From NCBI GenBank assembly GCA_947247005.1, contig OX365944.1, positions 58,448,096 to 58,512,095 of the forward strand: 64,000 bases of DNA. Direction: 5' to 3'. The notes beneath the pieces were generated by a model. It was not told the origin of the DNA. It worked only from the letters and a program-made list of their open reading frames with translations, and did no database searches. The DNA is from Spisula solida (lineage: Eukaryota > Mollusca > Bivalvia > Venerida > Mactridae). Positions 11,075 through 23,300 of this stretch are shown piece by piece (position 1 is the stretch's first letter; every line of letters begins with the position of its first letter). The position numbers were made by a program, and so were the translations under genes.

Positions 11075-13490
11075 ATGATAAATACAATATTGCAGGCATC
11101 AGAACAGTTTGGGAGCCGAAAAATGTTAGTAGAGCGCCCAGCCAACGTGCCTGTAACAGTATACGAGAATGAAGGTGCGTATTCCGGCACACAGCTCAAT
11201 GTGGAGTCGGACAGTATGTCAACCAGTGAGGATTCAACAGACGACCAACTGGCACCCGACAGTACACATCCAGACATTGACCTGTGGTCATATTCTGAGA
11301 TTAAACATTCTCTGAAGGAGAAAATACGCGTCAGACGAGAATCTGAGGGCGCTGAAAAAATCAGGAATCTGTTTGAACCTCCGAAAAGATATAAGGTATT
11401 TCGAATGAGTTACTCGCTCGCTCGCTGCATGTATTAAAATATAAATTACACTATTCCACTATATCACTGACCACACTCTCATACAGTCGGCCAAATCTGT
11501 GTATCCCAGACTCAAATATATCGGCATATCTCCGTGTTTTAGAATTATAGTATTCCAGTAAACAAATATGATATATTCCTCAATTTTGTTTGATTAAATT
11601 AGATACTAACTTAAATTTTTATTAGTTTTTATTTGAACGACCCTGTCTGTTTCTGCTAACTAACCTCAATACATGTTTAATATTTGTATGCTGTCGTGTT
11701 CACTTCTTTTAGCTTTTACATCTATATATTGTTCATGATATAGGAAATAACAAAATGTTATATGACAGTTTTATATCAAGTATCATTTCAAATTTTCAGT
11801 TAACACCCGAAGAAGAAGCAAAGAATTTAATACGGAAACGCAGGAACAGAGTTTCTGCCAACAAAAGTCGTCTGAAAAGAATCGCCAGAGAAAAAAATCT
11901 AGAAAAGGTATTTTTAAAAAACCTTTAACCTCATTCTGTTTATATTTTATGAATGTATACAAACTCAGCTAACGTGTTTAATGTAATAATATACCAAATT
12001 AACGTCTTTATTGCTTTTTAAAGTCCCAAGTTTTGGTATATCTTTACTTAAATATTGATAGCAATATATTAATGTTCGTGATTGTATGAACTCGAGCCAC
12101 AGCCTACTTTCAATATTTTGTTTAACTTATAGGGCCGTATACATGTTTATTTGATTTGTATGTAAAATACGCCAAAAGTATCGTTAATTCGTTTCAATAC
12201 GTTGGGTGTTGTGAGGATTCCAAATTAGACATATCAAACGTATTTTTTCACACAGTTTATCAGACAAGGCAAGACTTAGTATAATTTTATCTTACTTGGA
12301 AAGGAAGTAGTATATAAACTTGACGTGTCTATATCTGATAATATGGATAAATGCACTATTAAATATGTCATATAATATACTAATACACATATATAGGTTC
12401 CCGTATTGATCCTTGTGCATTAATATCCAGAAATCTAAATATAGTAACATAAAATTTCCATGTTACTTTTTATATAAAATGGTATACCAATTTGAGCGAA
12501 CGTTGTTTGATACATGGCCACACCTAAAGTAGAAGCGGAAATTGGTAAATGAAAATAGAAACTTGATACTTGACACTAGAATAAACATTCACCTTACATT
12601 TTAAATATTTTCAGGAAGCTAAATACCTGGAAACGGACCATACGAAGCTAATGAAAGAAGTGGAAGAATTAACGAAATACAAACACCTACTGCTCCAAGA
12701 GTATAAAGACCACCTACCTACATGTAAAACATTAAATCAAACAACTACCGGCAACAGCGTGGTGTGTCATGTGCCTGCAATGTCTGCAATAAAGGGGTTT
12801 GAGCACCTGTCGCGTGATACTCCAAGCAAATATATGAAACTTGAAAATATCACCGACTTTGATTGTGAGGTGCCGAGAAATACATCTGATGCAACTGACA
12901 CCCAGTTTGATCGTATCTTGAGTGAAGTTAAAGCACGAAACGACTTCTCCTTGTTGTCAAAAGACAACCAAGTTGGTTTCACTACGCGCACTATGAACCT
13001 TCTAACAGCATCTAACTGTAAACTAACAAATCCTTCGATATCGCCTCAAGTTAACACAGCTGACATGCGTGATAAAATAACAGGGGTAGAAGACCAAGGA
13101 AATGTGAATGATGTTTCAGGTTTAGGGACTGGAACCGTAACGCACAACCACTCAGCGCGCGTTGATGCTATTCCTGTATTCACCCCACAATCTACATATC
13201 TCCAAGCTGTCAACAACCTGCCTTGTCAAACGATGACAGAATGCCATGATGAGGATCTGCAAAGCGTATTAAACGATCTAGATCTCCCTAGACCAGAGTA
13301 CATACTGAATGTTGGACATACTTCTATCGACACACCATTGCCGGGGAGGAATATCATACAACTACCCGGAAACAATATTACAGCCACCAAGTCTCATAAA
13401 CCTTCAGTGACCGGCATCAATCGATGTCCTTACCTCACAGAAAATGAGAAAATTGACAAAATCAAATCCTACCTACTGTATGATTTGTAG
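11075..13490 (+). CDS. bZIP gene A, FOS/ATF3-type transcription factor
   Basis: Three exons at 11075-11395, 11800-11907 and 12615-13490, all phase 0, give 434 residues. Exon 2 is 108 nt and encodes the basic region: N123, S126, A127, S130 and R131 follow the N-x2-A-A-x2-C-R contact pattern of FOS, but with Ser for the first Ala and for Cys. Exon 3 starts the zipper with Leu at 148, 155, 162 and 169, then His176 and Cys180, the same register as FOS/ATF3. Before the basic exon, K77-K107 holds the block shared with genes B and C. The rest of exon 3 (about 250 residues) is Ser/Thr-rich and unrecognised. A nuclear dimeric DNA-binding factor is expected. An in-frame stop at 11027 precedes the chosen ATG, though an upstream exon spliced in after that stop is not excluded. 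Donors are AAG|GTATTT (twice) and acceptors TTTTCAG. Confidence 0.85.
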
Positions 13491-13793
13491 CACCATGTTG
13501 CAGATTGGACGTTGAAGCCTGTTCAATGACATCAATAATATTGCATGATAATATATAATTGTATCATATCATATGTGTTTAACTGTCACGAAAATGCTTC
13601 TCATTTATGCTTTGTATGATGTATGTATCCATTGGTCCAGTGGTTGTGTAGTTTTTGGTAATTCCACTACATGGTGTTGGTTCAAACAATATTTATTTTC
13701 AAAAAACATATAACAAAGATCATTTTTCACAAATCAATGATTGGCTTTGGTACTATGGCATTATGTTCGTCATGCTATAGTTTACCATACTGG

Positions 13794-13880
13794 AAATCAC
13801 CTCAAATACTTAATCTGCAATCTATTACTTTATGCATGTACAAACCAAATCGATTGTACATTGACTATTTGAGGTGATTT
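13794..13880. repeat. Small hairpin element with 15-bp inverted ends
   Basis: AAATCACCTCAAATA (13794-13808) is exactly inverted at 13866-13880, enclosing about 57 bases. It lies about 300 bp after the gene A stop codon, probably in or near its 3' UTR. It could be a tiny inverted-repeat element or an RNA hairpin. Confidence 0.6.
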
Positions 13881-13910
13881 AAGTACATGTTTGTAATTAA
13901 TTTTTTTTAC

Positions 13911-14147
13911 ACATATCGCTCGCTTAGGATGAGAAGGTCGTGAGTGCTGCTTATGACCTTATACGACTGATGCTTACGTGAAATCTTCTTTACAAGACGC
14001 TTCTTATGAGCCTATTTTCGTGAAAATCGGAACAGGCTATGTTGACCAAATTGAAGTTTCTATAAGTTAAGCGTAGTTTTCAGACAGTTTTTTCTTGATT
14101 ATATCGATTTTGTACTTATGACCTTCTCATTCAAATCAGCGATATGT
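13911..14147. mobile_element. Inverted-repeat element, family 1 (copy 1)
   Basis: The ends ACATATCGCT..GATGAGAAGGTC and GACCTTCTCATT..AGCGATATGT are imperfect inverted repeats of about 28 bp. The interior is non-coding. A related sequence occurs at 16221-16462, where an internal stretch matching CGGAACAGGC is reversed, so the second copy is inverted. No coding capacity. Confidence 0.65.
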
Positions 14148-14183
14148 ATGTTCATCGAGGGAGTGTGCTCATGTCAACCACAG

Positions 14184-14303
14184 GGTATTGACGCATATTG
14201 TTTTATGCGTGTGCGACCGCCTTATATCTCATATAAGAATATATGAATGAATATATGAGATATAAGGCGGTCGCACACGCATAAAATAATATGCGTCAAT
14301 ACC
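14184..14303. repeat. Near-perfect 52-bp-arm palindrome
   Basis: 14184-14235 is the reverse complement of 14252-14303 with a single difference, which would be a G-U wobble in RNA, around a loop of about 16 nt. Weaker complementarity continues outward (GTCAACCACAG against CATGTGCTGTCAAC). Either a foldback element or a hairpin RNA source. Confidence 0.85.
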
Positions 14304-15548
14304 ATGTGCTGTCAACTAGGGAATCCTGAGAGTTTGTTAAATGCTCATTCATTGTATTATATAAACTATCAGAGTTATTTAATGTGAAATGTTTGTAATT
14401 GTTGATGTATTTGTGATAATATAATAAACGACATCAAAATACTTATTCAGTTATCATTGAATCTTGTGGCTCGTGTATTTATCAATCCGTTTCAACGAAA
14501 TTCCGTTTTCCCACCTGTGTGTAAAAATAACACAAGTAACCAGGGGTTTCCAGAGGAAAACCCGTACTTTATTGGCGGCAGCGGTCTGACAACAAATACT
14601 TTGTGTGGCTCATATTACACTTTAATCTGATTGTTTTAAACTTTAATTTAAAAGCACAATTAAACATTTTGGCTACATATTTAAATCCGGCTATGTTTTC
14701 ATATATGACGAGGATGTACCGGGTGTACTATATATATATTCCACATAGGAACCTTGTAATATATTCGTGCACAAAGGCTAATAATCAGCGGTTGTATACA
14801 CATTTAACATCTATGTAGAAAACTTAAGATTGTCTTAAAGTTTGCTTACGTGTATCTGCTAAAAAAGAAAATCACGGGTTTTTCTTCAATTTGTGCTAAG
14901 TGTAATTGCGCAGCACCAAGTCATTCTCGTTCACCAGAGTATTCTTCACCAGTGATATCACAGTAGTCTGGGAACTTGACTAACCACTGATGTATGAGGA
15001 TGCACCAAGTCCACTCTGGGAAATTTTCACATAACTAGTTTTCTATCCGAGTTGGTTTTAATACTGAATTTGAATAAAGAAGAGAACATACTGAACACAA
15101 TAAAATCGACTTGAAAATAGTGTCTTTTTAGTACATGTAGTAGCAGCTACATGTTCATGTATTATTATTATAACTGTCTATTTACTGTTCTCATACACAC
15201 ATTTGGCTGTTATACTTTAATTTTCTACAACCCAGCACAATGTTTTATAATATACATTCCTGTTTGGGATTTTTCTAATGCTATACGTAGATTACTGGCA
15301 ATATGAGACAATATGCTTGAAATTATAGGTAATTTCCTTATCGAACTTATAGGTAATTTCCATATCAAATAGCTATTCCAAAAATAGATAAATATTTAGT
15401 CAACACCAGTATTTTTCCAGTGCATGTACACCACAACCTGAACAATGTGATCTTTTCTTGAGAAGCAACCTGTTTTCAAGGACAGTGCATTTCTGTCAAT
15501 AATTGATTTATCCATTTAAACCTATCATGAAAAAAGACCTCTTGACAA
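14304..15548. other. Intergenic, no gene seen
   Basis: AT-rich sequence without coding or structural signals that I can support. Confidence 0.4.
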
Positions 15549-16186
15549 CAGGCAGTATTTACTAACCTCTAAGCGTCTTGCTCTAGCCAGGTTACACTGT
15601 ACAAACAGGCAGTATTTACTAACCTCTAAGCGTCTTGCTCTAGCCAGGTTACACTGTACAAACAGGCAGTATTTACTAACCTCTAAGCGTCTTGTTCTAG
15701 CCAGGTTACACTGTACAAACAGGCAGTATTTACTAACCTCTAAGCGTCTTGCTTTAGCCAGGTTACACTACATACAAACAGGCAGTATTTACTAACCTCT
15801 AAGCGTCTTGTTCTAGCCAGGTTACACTGTACAAACAGGCAGTATTTACTAACCTCTAAGCGTCTTGCTTTAGCCAGGTTACACTACATACAAACAGGCA
15901 GTATTTACTAATCTCTAAGCGTCTTGTTCTAGCCAGGTTACACTGTACAAACAGGCAGCATTTACTAACCTCTAAGCGTCTTGATCTAGCCAGGTTACAC
16001 TGTACAAACAGGCAGTATTTACTAACCTCTAAGCGTCTTGCTTTAGCCAGGTTACACTGTACAAACAGGCAGTATTTACTAACCTCTAAGCGTCTTGTTC
16101 TAGCCAGGTTACACTGTACAAACAGGCAGTATTTACTAACCTCTAAGCGTCTTGTTCTAGCCATGTTACACTGTACAAACAGGCAT
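15549..16186. repeat. 57-bp minisatellite, about 11 units
   Basis: Units built on GGCAGTATTTACTAACCTCT and AGCGTCTTG(C/T)TCTAGCCAGG repeat every 57 bp. Two units end ACTACATACAAA instead of ACTGTACAAA, giving 59 bp. Variation is concentrated at TTG(C/T/A)T(C/T)TAG. The two 59-bp units alternate with other variants (near 15770 and 15885), suggesting block duplication of pairs. Because 57 is divisible by 3, the minus strand stays open for 102 codons with a 19-residue period; I take this as a by-product of the repeat. Confidence 0.95.
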
Positions 16187-16220
16187 CTATTCGTTCTTGT
16201 ATACCTCGCTCGGTTATGGT

Positions 16221-16462
16221 ATATATCGCTGGTTTAGAAGACGAATGTCGTTAGTACAAAAACGCTATTTTGAGAAAACAAGAAAAAACCACGCCTTACT
16301 TATTGAAAAACAAGCTTTTTCAACTTCAGTTTGTTTAACATGGCCTGTTCCGATTTTCATGACAATAGGTCCATAAGAAGCGCCTTGTGATGCAGATTGG
16401 AAATATGTATGGGTCTTATAAGGTCGAAAGTAGCACCTTCTCATTTGAAGCCAGCGACATGT
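16221..16462. mobile_element. Inverted-repeat element, family 1 (copy 2, degenerate)
   Basis: Starts ATATATCGCTGG and ends CCAGCGACATGT, with CACCTTCTCATTTGAAG near the right end as in copy 1. The interior stretch around 16345-16385 is the reverse complement of about 13996-14040. It begins only 35 bp after the minisatellite. Confidence 0.55.
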
Positions 16463-16984
16463 ACTTCATATGACTGTTGTTGTTTATGATCGACTGAGAC
16501 AGACGTAAGTGCCTGATTATTCATTTTCCGTGACAGATCGGTCATTGACCTCCGAACATGATGAAGAGTTTATATATAATTAGTATGCTTTGTTTATCTT
16601 GAAGTCATTTTATATACATGTAATTATATGCAATTTGTTAATAACTTTGTCTCAGTATGGGGTGTCAATATTGCACAGTATGAAGACTGCTTATAAATGG
16701 TTATAATATGTTCTTAAAAAAGCAAAGTGACATTATAATTTCGCTACACTTCGTGGCATAATATAGTTGCGGTCATTGTATTTGACAGCTCTATGCACTT
16801 GTCAGTCATAAATTATTATTATTAAATCTTAGTGAGTCAACAAGTTGAAATTATAAAGCTATTCGATAAAATATAAAATACATAATAGCTTAATAATATG
16901 CACATGTTTTGTGATAACTTCAAAGATAAATTGCAACGGGTCCTTAAAAATACACAGTTCGGAAATAAACTAGATATTATACTT
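16463..16984. other. Intergenic, no gene seen
   Basis: AT-rich, only chance frames. Confidence 0.4.
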
Positions 16985-17476
16985 TTGGAAGGTGGTTTTT
17001 TTTATTTAATGATCAGCATCCTCTAGCTGCCATGCAATTCTGGAACTTTGCCCTAAAACAAATAATCATACACGGATAATAAATTATTACAAGCGAATGT
17101 ATTGCCCAGTTCCATTCATTGATGAAAACGTGATAGGATTCTTTCTATCCACAGAAGATACTGTAAACTCAGAAATGTTCGTAAAAGTTCGCGAACTTAT
17201 CGATTTCGTAAAAATAGCGAAATTGAATCTCTAACGACAAGTTTCTGACTTCACAATAATCGACTTTATCGCCTGTGTCAAAGTTACAAAGTTCATATTA
17301 TTGTATGTTTGCCAATAGGATGGATTCTTGCATACTTTTTATTCATTATACTTTTATTATTCCATTGTTATAAACTGTTAAATAAAATTTACATGCTTAA
17401 ATATGATTGATGTTTGTTTTATTTGTTTGAATTTTCCAAGATATGTTTGTTAACATCTACAATAACCACCTTCCAA
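16985..17476. mobile_element. Inverted-repeat element, family 2
   Basis: TTGGAAGGTGGTT at the left is exactly inverted as AACCACCTTCCAA at the right, 492 bp overall, non-coding. The interior has a second short palindrome, AAGTTCGCGAACTT, near 17187. No clear target-site duplication. Confidence 0.5.
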
Positions 17477-17570
17477 CAAAACTTCCAGTAGTTTGATTTA
17501 AATACGAGTTCTTGAACAAATTTAATTCCATTGTTGTCTTACACACTTAACCATTGATGTTTAAATATAA

Positions 17571-17996
17571 GCGGATTTAGCTCAGTGGTAACGCACTGGG
17601 CTGTCAATCCAGAGGTCGTGGGTTCAATCCCTGACATCGGAACTTGACATTTCTGAAATATTTATGATATTCCCCGCTATATCTGGCCGTGTGGTCTGCA
17701 AAGTATCTGGAAGTGTCAGGAAGCTGTGTATCGGTGCTATACACCGGGCACATTAAAGAACCAGGCTGTCTATTCGAAATAAGAGCTAGGCGCACCTCTG
17801 CAGCGCCGGACATGCCTTTATCTAATGTCTCTCTCTCCCGTCAGGGGCTTTCTCTCAGTCTGTCCCTCTGGTCAGATCATGCTGTATCTGCACTGGTAGA
17901 GGATGCACCTGCGCCCTTGTGGCTGCAACATGGGTAAAGTGCGTCTTAACGTGCGTTCGCATGAAAAGGGCGCTATATAAATCTGGTATTTTTTTT
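17571..17996 (+). mobile_element. tRNA-derived SINE
   Basis: The 5' head is tRNA-like: A box TTAGCTCAGTGG, anticodon-type stem CTGGG/TCCAG with loop CTGTCAA (GTC, Asp-like), and B box GGTTCAATCC. The acceptor stem does not pair, so it is not a working tRNA gene. A body of about 330 bp follows, then GGGCGCTATATAAATCTGGT and a T-run. That ending is typical of mollusc and fish SINEs sharing a LINE 3' tail; the V-SINE/RUDI type is my best guess. Good preservation suggests a fairly young insertion. Open frames inside it are artefacts. Confidence 0.8.
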
Positions 17997-19786
17997 AACA
18001 TGTTCATCTGATAGGGAACTTGTCTTCTGCTCTAGGGAACCAGGCATACTACGTACGTGATAGTTGCTTAGTGCCGCATTATAAACAATCTCATTGCACA
18101 AGTTCCCAATTCCTACATCAGTTACTTCCCTTGGTGTTTGACCTGTTACCATAACCTGCCTAATTTCTTCTCGGAGGTTGTACAAGGTCTGTTATGTATG
18201 TCTATATATAAACATTCAAGTGAAATACCAAGTCTAAAAATAGACTTAACATTGCGAAATGAACCTTTTGCTGTCCACATATGAATAAACAATTCCACAT
18301 TCATTAATGACTCAATGTTATTATTAACCTTCAGTAATATGACTGAATATCAAATAAATCAATGTAATCATTATATGAGTATTCTATCCGTGTCTAGTAG
18401 ATAACTCAAAAGCTCAGTGCGATGTTATAGTGTCAAATTGGTAGATAACCGCATATTTGCTGACGGTTTCCCAAAGTTTAGCAATGAAATAAACAAGATA
18501 CAAGAAACATACTTTATTTCATTAGTACAAGGTCACCGGTCCAAAATACAGAAATCGTGATTCAATAGCATATATAGTCTCATTGTTCTTCGATCAAACA
18601 GAAATCCTGTTCCAGGTTGTGAAAATCAAGGCACTAGTACAAGTATAGTGTACACTCAATGAACAAGTATATACATGTACCAAATCCGATGTAAAAAGAA
18701 CACACACATATATCAAAATAACAATGAAATATTTAATGACAGTAAGTATATGTTCGAGGGTATGGTTTACAATTGTCAAACGAGCGGAAGAATGAGTCCG
18801 ACTGTCGTCAGTTCTAATGAAAATTCGTAGTAGATATCTGCATATTCGAAGTACACTCTAAAACAAATTGCATGCGTCCCTAGTGCGTTCTTATATTCGG
18901 TGGCAATCTTGTAGCTGTAGCAAAACATTCTGAGTAGCCATGAAAGCAAATGCACTCGGAATATACTCATTGTGCAGGCTTAATTGTCAAAATATACATC
19001 CACGGTGTACGATCAAACCTATATTGTTGGTACAAAAGTCGGGTTATCCAGGTTATACTCGTGGAGTGGCTAGCACTTAAATGTAATTACAATCGGAATA
19101 TTTGTAAGAACATTAATGCATAATGATATACAATGTTTACAAATTAGTTTCAAGTTTTTAGACCATTGGCACATGAATCACATACAATTTCAAACAACTT
19201 ATTCATTACAAACAAGTAATATAAAAAGTATGTACACATGTTCATAATAGTATAAATGGTATTGTTTTGCGCGAGAATATACTAATTAATTACTGCAAAT
19301 GTTTAATATGATACATAATGTAAAAGAAATCCTCAATGAGGATGATTAGGTAGATCTAACATAGGATCAAGCTGAACATAAAGAAGAAATAATTGTAAGC
19401 GTTTACGTGTATTTAAGATGTATTTATCTTTTGGTAGGGGAAAACCTCAAAACAACCGACCAACACTACACATATACGAGTACTTATATTGCAACCACTA
19501 TACCAATTGTCTGCAGAATGGAAATGTTATACATTTGTAACAGTTACCATTGTAAGCCTAAATCCACCTTATTAATTACTTTCCGTTGTTGACACAAGTC
19601 ACAAAAAAGTTCTAATTCTATTTTACAACATGCTTAACTTTCACGTTACATTCTTAACTTACCTAGCACTTAGAAATATGCCATCTATTTTATTAGCTTG
19701 GAATCTAGCACTTGCCTTGCCACATCCGATGTTAAGTAAACGTTCTAACAACACCAATTGTCTACAAGACGAAATCATAATTATAA
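17997..19786. other. Intergenic between bZIP genes A and B, no gene seen
   Basis: AT-rich, only short chance frames on both strands. Genes A (+) and B (-) converge across this interval. Confidence 0.4.
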
Positions 19787-20083
19787 TGCACCTATCAATG
19801 TTTTCCCCCAGGGGGGAGCGGCAGGCTGACCCAGGGGAATTTGACATTTTTAATTTTCTAAGTATAAATTCCCACCCTAGAGCAAGGGCAATTTGTCAAA
19901 ATCCCCTCACTGGGAGATGCTTTACATACCACCCGGGATCAAAATTTCGGCCAAAATCAAAATTTCTCGGGACTCGGCACCATTCTGTCTGTCAAATTCC
20001 CACCTATCGGGAACAGCCTTCTGTCAAAAGTCCCGTGTATGCCTGTCGCCCCCCGCCCCTGTGGGAAAACATTGATAGGTGCA
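19787..20083. mobile_element. Inverted-repeat element, family 3 (TAA target site)
   Basis: The left end TGCACCTATCAATGTTTTCC and right end GGAAAACATTGATAGGTGCA form the outer 20 bp of an inverted repeat of about 40 bp. TAA directly flanks both sides, a 3-bp target duplication as in PIF/Harbinger-type elements. The 297-bp interior is GC-rich with several CCC/GGG runs, in contrast to its surroundings, and has no real gene; frames crossing it are artefacts. Confidence 0.8.
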
Positions 20084-20321
20084 TAAGGAATCCTGACTTA
20101 TGACTTGTGTTTTACTGTCTAAAATGAGCAAAATACTCAACTGTGCTGTATCTTCTTTGGAACCAACTTTGGTAGAGTCAGATAGCACCCACACCTTTAT
20201 ATCCACGTGGTATGTTATTCATATAACAGGTAACAGCGGCAAACCTGAGTTATCATTACAATAAATTAAGTTCTACATTACTTCAGAAATAGTGCTCGGA
20301 AAACTGAATTAAGAAAATAGT

Positions 20322-23300
20322 TCATTTGGAGTCGCTTCGCTGTCTCGTCGTGCCTTGACAAACTTTTAGGTGTTCATCCAGTTCTTTTCGTAACGTTTCC
20401 CTAAACACTCGTAACTTTCTGATTTCCTGTCTCAATTGAGTGGCCTTATTCATTTCTACTTTGATAGTCTGCAAAGAGAAAAACCATACCGGTAAGAAAA
20501 GTTAATACATGTACCATATTATCATAAACATCTCAAAAATAATTGATGTAATATTGAATACACTTAAGTAGATGAATATCGTAATTTTAGTACATATTGC
20601 TTTGCTTGAAATACACTCGTTATGGACATTGTGACTTATCGTACGGCTGCACATGTAAATAAAAAAGAGAAAGGTTAGTTTATATAATGTCAAGTCACCG
20701 ATTAGAAATTGAAAGCGGAAGATGGACTAAGCCCAACAAGATACCGAGAAATGAAAGAAAATGTAAAATTTGTAATTCATTAGAGGACTAATACATTTTG
20801 GTACTAGAATGTTCTCACTACAATAATTAACGTAAAACATACATTGATAAATATTTCTGGGAAAGACCAAATATACCAAAATTTATTGAACTTTAACATC
20901 AGAAAATCATCATACCATCAAGCAGTTTATGTATTCAAAAGTTTTAAATTACGCGACTGTACCATAGTTGTGTAACCATGTGGACGCTTATCTCTGTTAT
21001 ATTGTTTTGTTCATATAGTCATTGATCTTGTTGAAAGATAAAATACTGCCATTACCATCCAAATAATTCTGAGCATGCTTTAAACCACATTTTCTATATA
21101 TACTGTATCATATCATTTGTGTTTATGTACATATATGTAAACTGTTGGGCTTCAAGCCTTATGTTTGAAATAAATATCTATCTATATCTATCTATAATCT
21201 ATAAACACATTTTATTAGGATATATTAGTAAAAATATCTGAAAGATATAAAACCCTTATACATAGCACGTATTCCAATTCTAGAACACATGTATATATAC
21301 ATGTACATGTACAAGCATATACATGTATAATATTCAATATTACCTTCTCCAACTGTTTTTTGTACATATTTGACTTCATTCTTGACTTCCATGCAGACTT
21401 TCTGTTCTGTTCTAAACGTTTTACCTTCTTTTCTATTTCATCAGGTCGTAACTAAAAACAAAAATGTTACATTTCGAGTACTCCTGGCTACACCATACTA
21501 GAATAGATTACCAGAATACTACATACACATACATATAAAAATGTATTTAAGAAGCATTAACACTGCGAAGGAAACATTGTTTAGTTTGTAGGTAGACACA
21601 TTCAGTCCAATTTATTAAGAAGGAGTTTGTGTTTATCCACCTAATATTTTACTTAAATTTACGGTGTTTTAAGGCCATCATTTAGCGTACATTTATAAAT
21701 GGTTAAATGAGTATCAATAGTTACATGGGGGAAATATAAAATGGAAAAATGAAGAAATGAGAAAAAACGTTGTGTCCCTTGAAGACGCCTTTTATACCAT
21801 GCAAGTACTACAGATGTGACACGTAGAGACAGGAGAGGTCAATTGAACCCCACACAACACATGGGTTCTTTTGAGGAATGACTCTACTCAAGCTCAAAAT
21901 CACACTTATATCGAGCTTAAATACAACATAAGGAGCTAGACCGATTCAGCATACTCGCCCATCTGGTCGCCATATACGAACATGCAAGGGAGTCCGGCAA
22001 GGCGCAGATACTGAACGAACCATCCGTATCCTCAAAAGTATATCAAGCAAGCCTATATACCAACCCCGCAATGAATGACACACTGTGGACTTTGAATCCC
22101 GTGCATTATCAACCATAAAGGGAGTTAGTTTTGAATGATTACTACAAAGAAGAGAACGCCATCGGGCTTATCCACTGAACGTTGATCAATACGTTTCGTC
22201 ATAGATATACAAAACACTTTCGTATTACCAGTTTTTAAGTTTTTCAACGGTTGTCATTAAATGGTGATCAATTTAGACAAAATAAACCAGAGGGTCTTAT
22301 GGGCCCTAGTTCGCTCACCTGTACACATTGATCAAGTAGAACCATAGTTTTTAAAACGTTTTTCCTATCGGTTGCCATTATAATTCTTTCAGCTATTTTT
22401 AGGAAGGATAACCAGTTACCCATTTAACATGAAATCCATACAGTACCTTAAGGGAAGAAGATTTTAAAAGATAGTGTTTACTGCACAGGTAACTGTATAA
22501 AGAGTAAGGTTTCTTAGAAAGGTGCATTTGTACTAGAAAGGTGCACTCTTAGAAAGGTGCATTTGTACTAAAGTGGTCAGATTTTCAAGGTATCTAAAAC
22601 AAGAAGTGGCTTTCGATATCTTCATAATTACATTCATAGACAACATTGTTAGAACTACCTCCATGCAAAACCCCATCGAAATTGACCAATAAGTTAAAAA
22701 GTTATACCATGAAATGTACGCCACGGTGTCCAGTAGGTCACTGAGGTGCATTCATTAGAAACGACAATGCTATTCTTAAGTTAAAAGAAAGTGATTTCAC
22801 GCGTCTCACCAACTGGCGGCTATGTTTTTTAACAAATCACAAAAAAATGTAAATTTGTTAAGAGAATCACCCAATAACTTAAATTCTTGTATTATTGATT
22901 TTTTAAAAGATTTTTCTATTGGTTGCCATGGCAACCATAGTTCTGCATGTATTATAATTATTTCAGCTTTTTAAGAGAGGACCACCCAGGAAACAACTTT
23001 ACGAATTTATAGTGAAATCCAACCAGTACTTTTAGAGAAGAAGATTTTTAAAGATTTACTATAGATATATCTATAGGGAAAAACAGCGCCCCACCCACTG
23101 GCAGCCATGATTTTTAACGAATCCCCAAAAAAATGTCAATTTTGTAAGAGGGTCACCCTATTTCTGTAAAATTATTTTGAAATCTGGCCAGCAGGTGATT
23201 TTTTAAAAAGATTTTCCTATTGATTGCTATGGCAACCTGAGTTATTCACAGATTACAATTCTTTAAGCCCTTTTTAGAAAGGACCACCCAAGGAACATTC

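Noticed and set aside
11396..11437. Extension of gene A exon 1 to the stop at 11437
   Set aside because: The donor AAG|GTATTT at 11395 and the phase-0 basic exon at 11800 give a coherent bZIP.
15856..16164. 102-codon minus-strand frame with a 19-residue repeat
   Set aside because: The period equals the 57-bp minisatellite unit; openness follows from 57 being divisible by 3, and the frame breaks at the 59-bp units. No start context or flanking gene.
17571..17645. tRNA-Asp gene
   Set aside because: Acceptor strands do not pair and a SINE body and tail follow directly, so it is a SINE head.
19630..20103. 157-codon frame
   Set aside because: Most of it lies in the GC-rich inverted-repeat element at 19787-20083, where several frames are open on both strands. 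No domain.
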